A DNA stretch of 35,712 nt from Nostocoides sp. Soil756 (GTDB taxonomy: Bacteria; Actinomycetota; Actinomycetes; Actinomycetales; Dermatophilaceae), in contig NZ_LMSE01000001.1 in the NCBI RefSeq assembly GCF_001428065.1, positions 249,674 to 285,385 on the forward strand, read 5' to 3'. The notes beneath the pieces are model-generated. The model did no database searches, was not told where the DNA came from, and worked only from the letters and a program-made list of their open reading frames with translations. The position numbers were made by a program, and so were the translations under genes. Shown piece by piece: positions 6,856 to 19,300 of this stretch (position 1 is the stretch's first letter; the number at the start of each line of letters is the position of its first letter).

Positions 6856-8199
6856 TCACGCGACAGCAGCCAGCCCAAGGACGCGGACCCTGCCCTCACG
6901 GTCGCGAACCATCGCAATCTCGAGGTCTTGCTCCTTGCCCGCGATCGAGGGTGACTCGCTTTCCGCCAACTCCCGAAGTCTCGTGGGCCACTTGAGCAAG
7001 TCGCGCACCTCCCCCCTCGTCATCAGGTTGTCTATGAACCTCTCGGGGGGCTGGATCTGGACGCGGGCAAGGGAGAGCAGGAACGAGGCCAACTGACGTT
7101 CAAGGTCGTCAACGGCCTCCTGCTCTGTTCTCAGCACCGACATGAATCGCGGCAGCGTCATTTCGTGTCCCTGCTGAGCATGTTCTACGGCCTGAAGGAC
7201 TGCGATCCTTCGCTTGGTGGCTATCGCGAAGGCAGCCATCCTCAGCCGCGCACGGAACTCACCCGCGTTTTGGTCGATGCCCGGGAAGGCTCTCCGGAGC
7301 CGTTCGACTGACACACGGTCGTTCTCAAATGAGTCCAGCTCTTGCTGCCATTCACTTGCTCTACGAGCAGCTGCTTCTACCGCCGTGTCGATGTTGTGCA
7401 CCGCTGAGTCAAGGCCGAGCGAGTGGCCGATCTTGCCTTCATCAAGCAGCACCGCGGCTGCCTTGTCGATTGCCTTGCTTGAGGCCCTCAGCGCGTCTCG
7501 TTCGTCGTCCAGCCTTGCCTGTTTGAGTTCCGTGAGTAGCGCGGTAATTCTTTCAAGAGCTCGGCGCCGTTGCTCCTCGGCGTAGACGGTCGCAGCCACT
7601 GCGATTGCCAGGAGCACGAGTGGCGCCGCGACTGTAATGGCTCCGACACCCCCGGCCGCTACGGCCCCGCTTGCTCCCGCCGCGGCAACACCAGCTGCGC
7701 CCTCGCTAGACGCCACCGCCGCTGCGGTGACCGGTACGAAGGTCGCCTGACCCACGATCCCAGCCGGCCCAAGCACGCCGCTGTAGATGCCAGCCGCAGC
7801 TTGGGTGGACGGCATGGATCGTGCGATGCCTTGTCCCATCTGCGCCGCCACCTTCGCTGGGACGACCATCCGATATAGCGTCTCGCCGCCCCGCGAAACA
7901 GTCGGCGCAGCTGCCCGCAGTGCCTCGCTCGAATGTTGAATCAGGCTCGTCAGGCTCAAGGCGAGTGGCGTGGTGGCGTCAAGCACTCGGCCGCCGTGGA
8001 CCTGGTGCTCCAACGGAAGCGGATAGGCCTCCAGTGAGACCACGGGCGTATCCAGAAGCGACGCGAGGCCATCTCGCAACTGCTCCAGACGCTCAGGTGT
8101 GATCTCGCCGCTCGGAACCCTTGGGACAAGCCCTGCTACTTTGCTCGGCTCCGTCGCGATAGTCCAGACGGGTACCCGCACCAGATCATCCCTTGCCAT
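6856..8199 (-). CDS. unrecognised Ala/Gly-rich membrane protein with helical C-terminal half
   Basis: 447 residues from the ATG at 8199, chosen because GGAAGGAG lies about eight bases before it; a longer frame upstream lacks this. I do not recognise the family. Residues 1-130 are mixed and soluble-looking. Residues 138-205 are very rich in Ala and Gly, with long hydrophobic runs (GVLGPAGIVG, AITVAAPLVLLAIAVAAT), so there are one to three membrane passes. Residues 206-380 are charged and helical, probably coiled coil (EEQRRRALERITALLTEL). The end (about 384-447) is polar, with a short strand-rich tail. Gly/Ala-rich membrane segments next to coiled coils occur in membrane-acting toxins and defence effectors, but nothing here proves that. 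It stands alone, between the conjugation remnant and tRNA-Ala. Confidence 0.75.
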   Translation of the reverse strand: MARDDLVRVPVWTIATEPSKVAGLVPRVPSGEITPERLEQLRDGLASLLDTPVVSLEAYPLPLEHQVHGGRVLDATTPLALSLTSLIQHSSEALRAAAPTVSRGGETLYRMVVPAKVAAQMGQGIARSMPSTQAAAGIYSGVLGPAGIVGQATFVPVTAAAVASSEGAAGVAAAGASGAVAAGGVGAITVAAPLVLLAIAVAATVYAEEQRRRALERITALLTELKQARLDDERDALRASSKAIDKAAAVLLDEGKIGHSLGLDSAVHNIDTAVEAAARRASEWQQELDSFENDRVSVERLRRAFPGIDQNAGEFRARLRMAAFAIATKRRIAVLQAVEHAQQGHEMTLPRFMSVLRTEQEAVDDLERQLASFLLSLARVQIQPPERFIDNLMTRGEVRDLLKWPTRLRELAESESPSIAGKEQDLEIAMVRDREGRVRVLGLAAVA

Positions 8200-8415
8200 C
8201 GCGTGCTCCTTCCGTCCCGACTCTGTTGTCACTCTAAGCGGCCGCACGGCCCGCGCTGTGTGCGTTGGGTTAAGCCGGCACCGCTGAGCCATTCAGCGCA
8301 CGCCAGTTTGCAGCTCCGGTCCCCGCCACGCATACGTACATCAACGATGTCTTCCCGACCAAGACTGGGTTGTATGTCCTCGCACTGCCGTACTTCTCTG
8401 GGGTACCGGCACGAA

Positions 8416-8448
8416 AGAGGCCCTCCCCGGCAATCGGAAAGGGCCTCT
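8416..8448 (-). terminator. hairpin terminator after tRNA-Ala
   Basis: Perfect 9-bp stem AGAGGCCCT (8416-8424) and AGGGCCTCT (8440-8448), ten bases beyond the tRNA 3' end. On the minus strand the stem is followed by a short T run (TTTC). It would end the tRNA-Ile / DLW-39 / tRNA-Ala transcript. Confidence 0.65.
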
Positions 8449-8457
8449 GACCTGCGG

Positions 8458-8530
8458 TGGAGCCAAGGGGACTCGAACCCCTAACCCCCTGCTTGCAAAG
8501 CAGGTGCGCTACCAATTGCGCCATGGCCCC
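8458..8530 (-). tRNA. tRNA-Ala(TGC)
   Basis: 73 bases. The 5' end GGGGCCA pairs with the 3' end TGGCTCC, with discriminator A. The anticodon loop is CTTTGCAAG, anticodon TGC, on a CCTGC/GCAGG stem. The T loop contains GGTTCGAGTCC. CCA is not encoded in full. The 3' end faces the accessory island at lower coordinates, so this could have been an integration site. Confidence 0.96.
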
Positions 8531-8582
8531 CGGTCGGCCATCCCACGCGCGCACAGCTCGACGGGACGACCAGGACGGGTGA

Positions 8583-8705
8583 TCAGCTGCGGGGGGAGTC
8601 CGTGGCCTCGGCCCAGAGCTGGTTCTCGGCCTTCTTGTCCCTGATCTGCTTCGAGATCGCGAACGCGCCGGCAGCCGACGCGACGAGGACGAGGAGCTTC
8701 TTCAC
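8583..8705 (-). CDS. DLW-39 family small protein
   Basis: A 40-residue protein starting MKKLLVLVASAAGAFAISKQ and ending in a charged segment with NQLW and EATDSP. This matches the tiny DLW-39 proteins that actinobacteria carry between tRNA-Ile and tRNA-Ala downstream of gyrA. A short hydrophobic N-terminal helix suggests membrane attachment; its function is unknown. The GTG at 8705 is preferred: the ribosome site GGCGGTGA lies about six bases before it, whereas the in-frame ATG at 8711 sits right against that site. Alternative length is 42 residues. Confidence 0.85.
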   Translation of the reverse strand: MKKLLVLVASAAGAFAISKQIRDKKAENQLWAEATDSPRS

Positions 8706-8740
8706 GAACATTCACCGCCTGATGGGGAGGGGGTCGGTGG

Positions 8741-8814
8741 TGGGCCTAACAGGACTTGAACCTGTGGCCTCTTCCTTATCAGGGAAGCGCTCTAACCGTC
8801 TGAGCTATAGGCCC
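8741..8814 (-). tRNA. tRNA-Ile(GAT)
   Basis: 74 bases. The 5' end GGGCCTA pairs with the 3' end TAGGCCC, with discriminator A. The anticodon loop is CTGATAAG with anticodon GAT. The D arm starts TAGCTCAGACGGTTAGAGC and the T arm contains GGTTCAAGTCC. It is the first tRNA in the leftward direction and probably shares a transcript with DLW-39 and tRNA-Ala. Confidence 0.96.
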
Positions 8815-8926
8815 GTTCGCCGACCGGCGGCGCCCTCCGTGGAGCGGGAGGGCACGGTCCACGAGATTACCCCACCCGCACCCTCCCGCCCAAAACGGTT
8901 CACCGCCGCCACCAGGAGCGCAGACG

Positions 8927-8964
8927 CGACGGAGGCCGGGGCCATCCGGCCCCGGCCTCCGTCG
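8927..8964 (-). terminator. strong hairpin after the gyrB-gyrA-DUF3566 genes
   Basis: Perfect 17-bp GC-rich stem: left arm 8927-8943, loop ATCC, right arm 8948-8964. It begins 27 bases after the DUF3566 stop. No T run follows, which is common for actinobacterial terminators. It would separate the gyrase operon from the tRNA genes. Confidence 0.7.
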
Positions 8965-8990
8965 GCGCGACCTAGCGGCCGCGACAAGCA

Positions 8991-9662
8991 TCAGTCGTCG
9001 GTGAGCGTGAGCTTCAGGCCGCCGACGAGGGCGCTCGAGATGTTGTAGAGGAACGCCGCCAGCGTGGCGATGGCGGTCATCAGGATGACGTCGACGACCC
9101 CGATGACGATCGAGAGCGACACCACGCGGGTGAAGCCCACGAAGTCGAGGATGTCGAAGCTGTTGCTGCCGTCGGCCACGACCTGGCCGATGACGCCGTT
9201 GATCTGGTCGAAGACGCCCATCGCATCCAGCACCGTCCACAGCACCGCGGTGGCGATGACGCCGGCGATCCCGAGGGCCACCGACAGCAGGAACGACACC
9301 TTCATCGCCGACCAGGGGTCGACGCGCGAGACGGTCAGGCGCACCCGGCGGGCGGATGCCGGCCGGCCGGCCGGGCGCTGAACCCCATTGGCCGGGCGCT
9401 GGCCGGCCTCAACGGGACGCTGCACGGGAGCGGCGCCGGTCCGGGCCGGCCCACCCTCGCGACCAGCAGGAACGGGACGGGTCGCCTGGGAATCGGCGGC
9501 CTGACGGGCGCCGGTGTCACGCCGCAACGTGCCCCCGTCGCCTCGCCCGGCGGCGGAGTCAGCGCCCCGGGTGGCACTCGTCGCGCCGGCGTTCGCCATC
9601 GGAGCGGTGCGCGGCGGAGTCGATGAGCGCAGGGGGCGCCCCGCGTGGTCTGCGGTGCTCAC
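8991..9662 (-). CDS. DUF3566 membrane protein downstream of gyrA
   Basis: 223 residues. The first ~105 are disordered and rich in Ala, Gly, Arg and Pro. The DUF3566 domain follows: [20 protein letters not shown], a membrane segment (about 118-140), an extracytoplasmic stretch with [11 protein letters not shown] and [12 protein letters not shown], then a second membrane segment ending [16 protein letters not shown]. This family sits directly after gyrA in many Actinobacteria (Rv0007 in Mycobacterium tuberculosis). It starts with a GTG that overlaps the gyrA stop as GTGA, so it is translationally coupled. The function is unknown; conservation beside gyrase hints at a chromosome or cell-envelope role. 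Confidence 0.92.
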   Translation of the reverse strand: MSTADHAGRPLRSSTPPRTAPMANAGATSATRGADSAAGRGDGGTLRRDTGARQAADSQATRPVPAGREGGPARTGAAPVQRPVEAGQRPANGVQRPAGRPASARRVRLTVSRVDPWSAMKVSFLLSVALGIAGVIATAVLWTVLDAMGVFDQINGVIGQVVADGSNSFDILDFVGFTRVVSLSIVIGVVDVILMTAIATLAAFLYNISSALVGGLKLTLTDD

Positions 9663-12358
9663 TCACGGCCTCCTCGGTCGGTGGTCTCGTCGTCCGACGG
9701 TACGGCATCGTCGCCGTCGTCGGCGACACGAGCCTCGTCCGACCCGGCCGTCGTGACCGACTCTTCACCGGCCCCATCGGAGGCCTCCAGAGCCTCGTCA
9801 CCTGCGACGTCATCGGCCGCATCACCCTCGGCGCCGGACACCGCACCGTCACCACCGGTCACCGGAGCCTCATCGGCCTCGTCGACGCCGTCGTCCTCGT
9901 CCTTCTCGGGGTTGCGTGCCACGGCCTTCACCCGGTCGCCCTTCGGCGGCTTCACCAGGATGACGCCCTGGGTGTTGCGCCCCTTGGGCGCGATGCCACT
10001 GGTGGTGGCCCGCACGATGTTGCCCTTCTCGAAGACGATGAGCAGCTCGTCGTCGCCGGTGGTGGTCAGGGCGCCGGCCAGGTCGCCGTTGCGGTCGGTG
10101 ATCTTCGCGACCGCGACGCCGAGGGTGGCGCGCCCCTTGGCGTTCCACTCGGTGGCGGAGGTGCGCTTGGCCATCCCGTTCTCGAACACCACGAACACGT
10201 CGGGCTCGGTGCCGTCGGCGATCACGGCCATCGCGAGCAGGGTGTCGTCGCCGCGGAACTTCATGCCGGTGACCCCGCTGGTGCCGCGGCCCATCGGGCG
10301 CAGCTGGGCGTCGTCGGCGTGGAAGCGCACCGACATCCCCTTGCGCGAGACCAGCAGCAGGTCGTCGGAGGGCGAGACCAGCCCGACGCCCACCAGCTCG
10401 TCGTCGTCGCGCAGGTTGACCGCGATGAGGCCGCCGGTGCGGGGGCTGTCGTACTCGGACAGGCGCGTCTTCTTGACCAGCCCACCCCGGGTCGCGAGCA
10501 CCAGGTACGGCGCGTCCTCGTAGGACCGGATGGCCAGCACCTGGGCGATCTCCTCGCCCGGCTGGAACGCCAGCAGGTTGGCCACGTGCTGGCCCTTGGA
10601 GTCGCGGCCGGCATCCGGCAGCTCGTAGGCCTTGGCCCGGTAGACCCGGCCGAGGTTGGTGAAGAAGAGCAGCCAGTGGTGCGAGGTGGTCGCGAAGAAG
10701 TGCTCGACCATGTCCTCGCCGCGCAGCTGCGCCCCGCGGACCCCCCGCCCGCCCGGCTTCTGCGCGCGGTAGGCGTCGACCCGGGTGCGCTTGGCGTAGC
10801 CGCCGCGGGTGATGGTGACGACCACGTCCTCCTCGGGGATGAGGTCTTCCATCGACATGTCGCCGTCGAAGTGGGTGATCTTCGTGCGCCGCTCGTCGCC
10901 GAAGCGGCGCACGATCTCGGCCAGCTCCTCGGAGACGATGTCGCGCTGGCGGCCGGGCTTGGCGAGGATGTCGGTGAAGTCCTCGATCATCGCCTGGAGC
11001 TCGTCGTGGTCGTCGATGATCTTCTGCCGCTCGAGGGCCGCCAGGCGGCGCAGCTGCATGTCGAGGATGGCCTGGGCCTGGATCTCGTCGATCTCGAGCA
11101 GCTCGATGAGGCCGGTGCGGGCGGCCTCGACGTCGGGGGAGCGGCGGATGAGGGCGATGACCTCATCCAGCGCGTCGAGGGCCTTGAGCAGGCCGCGCAG
11201 GATGTGGATGCGCTCCTCGGCGCGGCGCAGCCGGTAGGCCGTGCGGCGCTGGATGACGTCGAGCTGGTGCTCGACCCAGTGCCGGATGAACGCGTCGATC
11301 GGCAGGGTCCGCGGCACGCCGTCGACCAGCGCCAGCATGTTGGCGCCGAAGTTCGTCTGCAGCTGGGTGTGCTTGAAGAGGTTGTTGAGCACGACCTTGG
11401 CCACGGCGTCGCGCTTGAGCACGATGACCAGGCGCTGGCCGGTGCGGCCCGAGGTCTCGTCGCGGATGTCGGCGATGCCGCTGAGCCGGCCGTCCTTGAC
11501 GTGCTCGGCGATCTTCTGGGCGAGGCTGTCGGGGTTGACCTGGTACGGCAGCTCGGTGACCACGAGGCACTGCCGGCCCTGGATCTCCTCGACCTCGACG
11601 ACCGCGCGCATGATGACCGAGCCGCGGCCGGTGCGGTAGGCGTCGTCGATGCCCTTGGTGCCCATGATGAGCGCGCCGGTGGGGAAGTCGGGACCCTTGA
11701 TCTCGCGCATCACCGCCTCGAGCATCTCGTCGCGGGTGGCGTCGGGGTGGGCGAGGACCCACTCGGCGGCGGCGGCGACCTCGCGCAGGTTGTGCGGCGG
11801 GATCTGCGTCGCCATCCCGACCGCGATGCCCGAGCTGCCGTTGACCAGCAGGTTCGGGAAGCGGCTGGGCAGCACCGACGGCTCGAGGGTCTTGCCGTCG
11901 TAGTTGGGGCGGAAGTCGACGGTCTCCTCGTCGATGTCGCGCACCATCTCCATCGACAGCGGCGCCATCCGGCACTCGGTGTACCGCGGGGCCGCGGCCG
12001 GGTCGTCGCCGGGGCTGCCGAAGTTGCCCTGGCCCTGCACCAGCGGGTAGCGCAGGCTCCAGTCCTGGACCAGCCGGACGAGGGCGTCGTAGATCGCACT
12101 GTCGCCGTGCGGGTGGTACTGGCCCATGACGTCGCCGACGACACGGCTGCACTTGTTGAAGCCGCGGTCGGGCCGGTAGCCGCCGTCATACATCGCGTAG
12201 AGCACGCGGCGGTGCACGGGCTTGAGCCCGTCGCGGACGTCCGGCAGCGCGCGGCTGACGATGACGCTCATCGCGTACTCGATGTACGAGCGCTGCATCT
12301 CGGTGTTGAGGTCGATCGGCTCGGTGCGGTCGGTCTCGATCGGCGGCTGCTCAGTCAT
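9659..12358 (-). CDS. gyrA: DNA gyrase subunit A
   Basis: The 899-residue subunit that cuts and rejoins DNA; with GyrB it makes negative supercoils. Catalytic Tyr126 is in AAPRYTECR. The quinolone-determining region reads [14 protein letters not shown], with Ser87 and Asp91 at the usual resistance positions, so it looks wild type (Ser rather than the Ala of M. tuberculosis). The C-terminal wrapping domain has a GyrA-box-like motif ([10 protein letters not shown]). The last ~80 residues are an acidic Asp/Glu/Ala tail, longer than in many relatives. Two ATGs compete: the one at 12364 lies against the ribosome site, while GAAGG is six bases before 12358, so 12358 is chosen. It is 111 bases after gyrB, with a large inverted repeat between, and overlaps DUF3566 by four bases. 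Confidence 0.98.
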   Translation of the reverse strand: MTEQPPIETDRTEPIDLNTEMQRSYIEYAMSVIVSRALPDVRDGLKPVHRRVLYAMYDGGYRPDRGFNKCSRVVGDVMGQYHPHGDSAIYDALVRLVQDWSLRYPLVQGQGNFGSPGDDPAAAPRYTECRMAPLSMEMVRDIDEETVDFRPNYDGKTLEPSVLPSRFPNLLVNGSSGIAVGMATQIPPHNLREVAAAAEWVLAHPDATRDEMLEAVMREIKGPDFPTGALIMGTKGIDDAYRTGRGSVIMRAVVEVEEIQGRQCLVVTELPYQVNPDSLAQKIAEHVKDGRLSGIADIRDETSGRTGQRLVIVLKRDAVAKVVLNNLFKHTQLQTNFGANMLALVDGVPRTLPIDAFIRHWVEHQLDVIQRRTAYRLRRAEERIHILRGLLKALDALDEVIALIRRSPDVEAARTGLIELLEIDEIQAQAILDMQLRRLAALERQKIIDDHDELQAMIEDFTDILAKPGRQRDIVSEELAEIVRRFGDERRTKITHFDGDMSMEDLIPEEDVVVTITRGGYAKRTRVDAYRAQKPGGRGVRGAQLRGEDMVEHFFATTSHHWLLFFTNLGRVYRAKAYELPDAGRDSKGQHVANLLAFQPGEEIAQVLAIRSYEDAPYLVLATRGGLVKKTRLSEYDSPRTGGLIAVNLRDDDELVGVGLVSPSDDLLLVSRKGMSVRFHADDAQLRPMGRGTSGVTGMKFRGDDTLLAMAVIADGTEPDVFVVFENGMAKRTSATEWNAKGRATLGVAVAKITDRNGDLAGALTTTGDDELLIVFEKGNIVRATTSGIAPKGRNTQGVILVKPPKGDRVKAVARNPEKDEDDGVDEADEAPVTGGDGAVSGAEGDAADDVAGDEALEASDGAGEESVTTAGSDEARVADDGDDAVPSDDETTDRGGRE

Positions 12359-12388
12359 GGACATCCTTCGTGCGGTTCTGGCGTCGCA

Positions 12389-12443
12389 CCGGAAGGTTCA
12401 GCGTCGCTGGGGATCCGTTCCCCGGCTGAGGTGAACCTTCCGG
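12389..12443 (-). repeat. nested perfect inverted repeat between gyrB and gyrA
   Basis: Outer arms CCGGAAGGTTCA (12389-12400) and TGAACCTTCCGG (12432-12443) pair perfectly over 12 bp. Inside, 12406-12426 forms a second 8-bp stem (GCTGGGGA with TCCCCGGC, one G-T pair). No T run follows. It could slow or stop RNA polymerase, or be an RNA processing or stability element that sets the GyrB:GyrA ratio. Confidence 0.7.
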
Positions 12444-12469
12444 CATGGGGCGGGAAAGTTGCAGGGGGC

Positions 12470-14665
<2,196 letters not shown>

Positions 14666-14716
14666 TCACGGCTCGCGTGGGAGCACCTGTGCCCCGCGAC
14701 GCGATGTCTGCCCTCC

Positions 14717-14722
14717 ATCCTA
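14717..14722 (-). promoter_or_regulatory. possible -10 element of the gyrB promoter
   Basis: TAGGAT on the minus strand, giving a leader of about 90 bases. The -35 (GTGTTC at 14739-14744) is poor. A 7-bp inverted repeat (14639-14645 with 14658-14664) lies in the leader. These are the only promoter-like signals in the 238 bases upstream of gyrB. Confidence 0.4.
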
Positions 14723-14858
14723 CCGGCCGGGGACGACAGAACACCGCATGGGAGGCCCGTGGCGGCCATTTTCCGGTGCTGTCCCGGTGCCCGATGACTC
14801 CCCACCCGCACCAGGGGCCCCCAGCCGCCCTGACCGGCCTTCCCGACCCGCGCCCGTG

Positions 14859-16313
14859 TCAGCCGTCGCGCCGCGCGTCGAGGGGGTGGTCGAGGGTGCG
14901 CTCGAGCAGCCCGCGCACGTCGTCGGGCAGGGCTGGCTCGGGCAGCCGCACGGCCAGCGGGGGCAGCGGGCAGGAGACGTCGTAGCAGAAGGCGTCGGGG
15001 ACGTCGCGGGCCTCGCGGGCGGACTCGGCGACTCCTTGCAGCCGCCCGGACTCGAGCAGCGAGTGCCAGTGCCGGGTGTCGGCCTCGGGCAGCGCGGCCA
15101 GCGGGACGGTGCTCTCGCGCACCATCCCGGCGATGCCCCCGGTACGCCGGACGGTGACCTCGGTGGCGCGCCCCGGGGCGGGCGGTTCGCTACCGGCTGG
15201 GGCATCCGGAGCCGGAGCGGGGGTCGCCCCGCCGGCCGTGACGCCCACCCCCTCCCAGGCCGCCGCGACCGCCGTGGCCTCGGCCGAGCCCTGGCCGTAG
15301 CGAGCGGTGGCGGCCGCGACGGTGAGGGCGGCGAAGGTCGCGAAGTCGCAGTCGGCCTTGATCTCCCCGGTGAGGGTGTCGTACCAGATCTGCCCCGCGA
15401 CCTCCCAGGCGTTGCCGCCCAGGGCCACGGCCAGGTCGTGGAAGGCCTTGTTGGGGATGCCGGAGTTGGTGTGCACCCCGCCGTTGTCGTCGGAGGTCTC
15501 GACGTAGTCGCGCATCTGCGCCGGCTGGGGGTCCTTGCCGAGCCGTGGGTCGTCGTAGGCCGTGCCCGGTGCCGCCATCGACCGCAGAGCCACGCCCTTG
15601 ACCCCGGGGGCCAGCAGGTCGGCGCCGATGAGCCAATCGGCCTCGGCGGCGCTCTGCCCCAGCAGGCGTTGCTTGACCAGCACGCCGAAGACGTCGGAGA
15701 CCGACTCGTTGAGAGCCCCCGACTGGCCCTGGTAGTTGAGCCCGGCCGTGTACTGGGTGACCCCGTGGGCGAGCTCGTGGCCGATGACGTCGACGCTGCG
15801 GGTGAAGCCCAGGAAGATGGTGCCGTCGCCGTCGCCGAACACCATCTGGCTGCCGTCCCAGAAGGCGTTGTCGTAGGCCGTGCCGTAATGCACGGTGGCG
15901 AGCAGGGGCAAGCCCTTGGCGTCGAGCGAGGCCCGGCCGTACGCGTCGTGCCAGAGCCGCCAGGTGGCGCCCAGCCCGTCGTAGGCCTCGGTGACGGCGG
16001 TGTCGGCGGTGGCCGGGCCGCCCTCGGCCCGCACCTGGGTACCGGGCAGCTCGGTGGAGCCGGCCGCGTCGTAGATGGTGCGCTGCGGGGCGTCGGGGGT
16101 GCGCGGGGGCACCGGCGGCGTGGCCCCACGGCGCCCGGGCCGCAGCTCGGCCGTGACCCGACCCCGGCGCAGCCCGGCGTCGACCGCGAGGGTGCGGGCC
16201 GCCGAGCCCGCGAGGTGGGGGTCGTCGCTCTGCGCCAGCGCTGCGAGCAGGTACGGCGGGACGATGGTGCAGTGCGGCGCCGCGGGGTGCGCGGAGCGGG
16301 GCGAGGTCGTCAT
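14859..16313 (-). CDS. protealysin-like M4 metallopeptidase with C-terminal emfourin-like domain
   Basis: 484 residues. Zinc site HELAH at 179-183 and third ligand Glu203 in GALNESVSD; the catalytic His281 is in GGVHTNSGIPNKAFH. These are the thermolysin (M4) signatures. There is no signal peptide. The N-terminus carries CTIVPPYLL, like the PPL motif in the short propeptide of protealysin, an M4 enzyme without a classical export signal. After the catalytic domain (to ~360) comes a Pro/Ala linker. Residues 384-475 (TEVTVRRTGGIAGMVRES, LPEADTRHW, FCYDVSC, LPDDVRGLLERTL) resemble emfourin, the protein inhibitor usually encoded beside protealysin. Protease and inhibitor would then be one chain. 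The start is uncertain: GGAGGG lies right against the ATG. It is preceded by the large secreted-protein gene, 86 bases away on the same strand. Confidence 0.85.
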   Translation of the reverse strand: MTTSPRSAHPAAPHCTIVPPYLLAALAQSDDPHLAGSAARTLAVDAGLRRGRVTAELRPGRRGATPPVPPRTPDAPQRTIYDAAGSTELPGTQVRAEGGPATADTAVTEAYDGLGATWRLWHDAYGRASLDAKGLPLLATVHYGTAYDNAFWDGSQMVFGDGDGTIFLGFTRSVDVIGHELAHGVTQYTAGLNYQGQSGALNESVSDVFGVLVKQRLLGQSAAEADWLIGADLLAPGVKGVALRSMAAPGTAYDDPRLGKDPQPAQMRDYVETSDDNGGVHTNSGIPNKAFHDLAVALGGNAWEVAGQIWYDTLTGEIKADCDFATFAALTVAAATARYGQGSAEATAVAAAWEGVGVTAGGATPAPAPDAPAGSEPPAPGRATEVTVRRTGGIAGMVRESTVPLAALPEADTRHWHSLLESGRLQGVAESAREARDVPDAFCYDVSCPLPPLAVRLPEPALPDDVRGLLERTLDHPLDARRDG

Positions 16314-16399
16314 CCCTCCACGATGCCCCCGGGCACCGACACCCGCGACCCGGGCCGACATCCGTCGCCGCCACCCGTCGCGCCCATCCGGGCCGGCGG

Positions 16400-19300
16400 T
16401 CAGTGCCAGACGAGCAGGCCGTCGATGACCGTCGTGCGCGTGGACGTCGACCGCAGCGTCACCGTCCCGGCGCGCGTGGACGACATCAGCGGCAGCCAGC
16501 GCACCTGTCGTGTCCGTGCTGCCGACGACGTCAGCGAGATCCGACCCAGCCGGGTCGAGCCCACGTACACGTCGACCGCGCCGCACGTGGCGCAGGTGGT
16601 CGCGACGATGCCCAGTCGCCGGGTCGACACGCCGGGCCGGGTCAGCGACACCCCGCTGCGGGTCGTGCGGGTGAACGTGCCGAACACGTAGGACGAGGAG
16701 ACGCCTCGGGTCCACCCGGTGCCGGCGGTGAGCGAGCGGTCGTCGAGGACGACGCTGGTGCACCGCTCGGCGGACCAGGCCCCGACGTTCCCCGCGACGT
16801 CACGGGCTCGTACGGACAGGCAGTACTCGTACCCCTGGCTCACCGTCAGCCTCGCCGTGCGCCCCGGGGTGCCCTGGAGGGTGCGCGGGTACACGTACGC
16901 CCCCAGACGACTGCCGATGGACGCACGTCGGTAGCGCAGGTCGTAGCTGCGCAGCCCGGAACCGCCGGCGTCGCCGGCCACCCATCCGGTGGTGAGGGTC
17001 GTCCCGAGGGTGGCCGTCGGGACGGTCCCGAGCGAGGCGACCGGGGCCGTGGTGTCGACCGACCACGACCGGGTGGCCGTGCTGCCGGCTCCCGACGGGT
17101 CGGTGACGGTGACCGTCACGGTGTGCCGCCCCGCCGCGAGCGCAGGGGTCGTCCAGGACGGACCGCAGGCCACCCAGACCCCGGTGTCGATCCGGCACTG
17201 CGTGGCGAGGCCGCCGGGCGCGTCGTCGGCATCGGAGGCGCCGAGGACGACTCGGGCCTGCGTGCCGGTCCACTCCGCCACGCTGACCGTCACGGCCGGA
17301 GCCGACGACACCGGGTCCCACCACGCGGCGTCCGAGGCCAACGGCAGCCGGGCCACGAGGGTTGGGGTCGTGGGGGCGAGGTCGTACACCCGGCTCGCGG
17401 CGCCCTCGGTCCACTCGTGGCCACCGGCGAAGAGGTAGCGACCCGTGGGGTCGTAGCGCAGCCCGGACGGGTAGGTGTAGCTCGCCACCGTGCGCCGGTC
17501 CGTCCCGGTGAGGGAGGCCTCGACGATCGACTGGTCGTAGAAGCCGGTGGACCGGACGAACGCCATCCGACCCTGGTTCGACACGGCCAGGTCGCTGACG
17601 TGGGTGTCGGTGAGGACGGTGGTCCGGGCGCCGGTGGTCAGGTCGACCCGCACGATGCGGCTGTCCGGTGTCACGGCCAGGAGCGCCGAACCGTCGGGCA
17701 GCCACGCGGGGCTGAGCAGGCCGTCGCTCGCCGGGACGGGGGACTCGGCGCCCGTCCCCCGGGCGATCACCACGAGGCCGCCGACCTGGGTCGTCCGACC
17801 GTCGGTGACGACCGGGGTGCGGACGACGACCGCGCGGCGCCCGTCGGGGGAGACCTCGGGCTGGGTGTCCGGCACCGCGAGGACGGCGGACCCGACGCCC
17901 TGGGTCGACGGGCCGAGGTCGGTGAGGAAGCCGTAGGAGTCACCCTTGACCGCGGCCAGGACGGCCGACCGGCGCGGGTCGGCGCTCAGGCCCGTCACCG
18001 GCCAGGGCGCCGAGAGGGTCGCTCGCCCGAAGGTGCCGCCCGCCGCCCACCCGTCGTCGGGGTTGACGGCGACCACACCGCTCGTGGTCGCCAGGAGCAG
18101 CCAGCCGGCAGGAACGTGCACCGTCGACCAAGGGCTGGGCAGCTCGCGCCCGTCGAGGGTCTCGAGGACGACCCGGTAGGTGGCCGCGCCCGTCGGGAGC
18201 GGGCCGAGGTCCTCGGTCCAGGGCTCGGCGACGAGTGTGCGCCGCTTCAGGACGACGGGGCCGGCGGCGGCCTGCCGCTCGACGCGGTAGGCCGCGAACC
18301 CCCCGAGGACGGACGCGGGAGCAGCCCAGGTCATCCGCACCCCACGGGGCGAGCTCACCAGGGTGGGCGCGTCCTGGCCGTGCCCTGCGAGCTGCCCCAC
18401 GACGATGCCGGCCTCGTGCTCGCCCCAGGGCGTGTCGACCGCCACGATCGCCCGCGACTCCCGGGACGCGTCTGCGGCGGGGCGTGCCGCGACGGTGACG
18501 ACGCAGGAGGCCCCCGGGGCCAGGGCGGTGCCGGGGCAGGTGGAAGCCGTGACCGACAGGGCGCCCGAGGTGTCGTCGTCGAGCGGGACCAGTCGCACTG
18601 CGCTGAGCTCGAGACCCTCGGAGCCATCGTTGCGGACGGTGGCGCTGACGCTGCCCTCCCCTCCGGCCGTGACCGTCGTGACGGCCGTGACCGCCGTGCG
18701 GACCAACGGGAGGGGGTCAGGCGTCGCCCAGCGGAACGCGACCCGCAGGTGATGACCGTTCGCACAGTCGAGCTCGGCGTCCGCGGTCTGCGCCGCGAGC
18801 CCCGCGAGCGCGTACGCGGTCCGTGAGAGGGTGACGACCCCGGTCGGGGCGGCACACGGCGCCCCGGCGACCGCGGTGACGTCGACCTGGCCGGGGCTGG
18901 TCCCCACGTCGTAGCGCCCGTCCGGGACGTCGGGGGCGAGGAAGCGGTGGGTGGCGTCGGTGCCGAAGCTGCTCCAGCCCGGCTCCCACGTGACCTGCGC
19001 TCCGTCGGCGAGGACACTGTCGAGCCCGCTGTCGGAACCGGTGGAGGCGGACGCCTGGTCCCACACCATGACCAGTGCGGTGCGGGCCCCCGCGTACGGA
19101 CCGTCCCAGGCCGGCCGCATCACTTCCGGGCTCGGGGCGCCGGGGTCGCTGGCCGCTCCGGCCCTGAGGGCGACGACGCTGTAGGTGAGGGCCTCACCCG
19201 CCGGAGCCGTGGTGTCCTCGTACCCGTCGGAGCTCGAGCCGGAGGCCAGGACGGGGACGGTCACCGCTCCCGAGACGGGTCCCGTCCGGGTCAGGAGGTA

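Noticed and set aside
8509-8715. 68-residue minus-strand frame over the DLW-39 gene and tRNA-Ala
   Set aside because: It runs into the tRNA and is out of frame with the real 40-residue DLW-39 protein.
16403-18826. 807-residue plus-strand open frame
   Set aside because: Antisense shadow of the secreted-protein gene, which has a signal peptide and clear beta domains.
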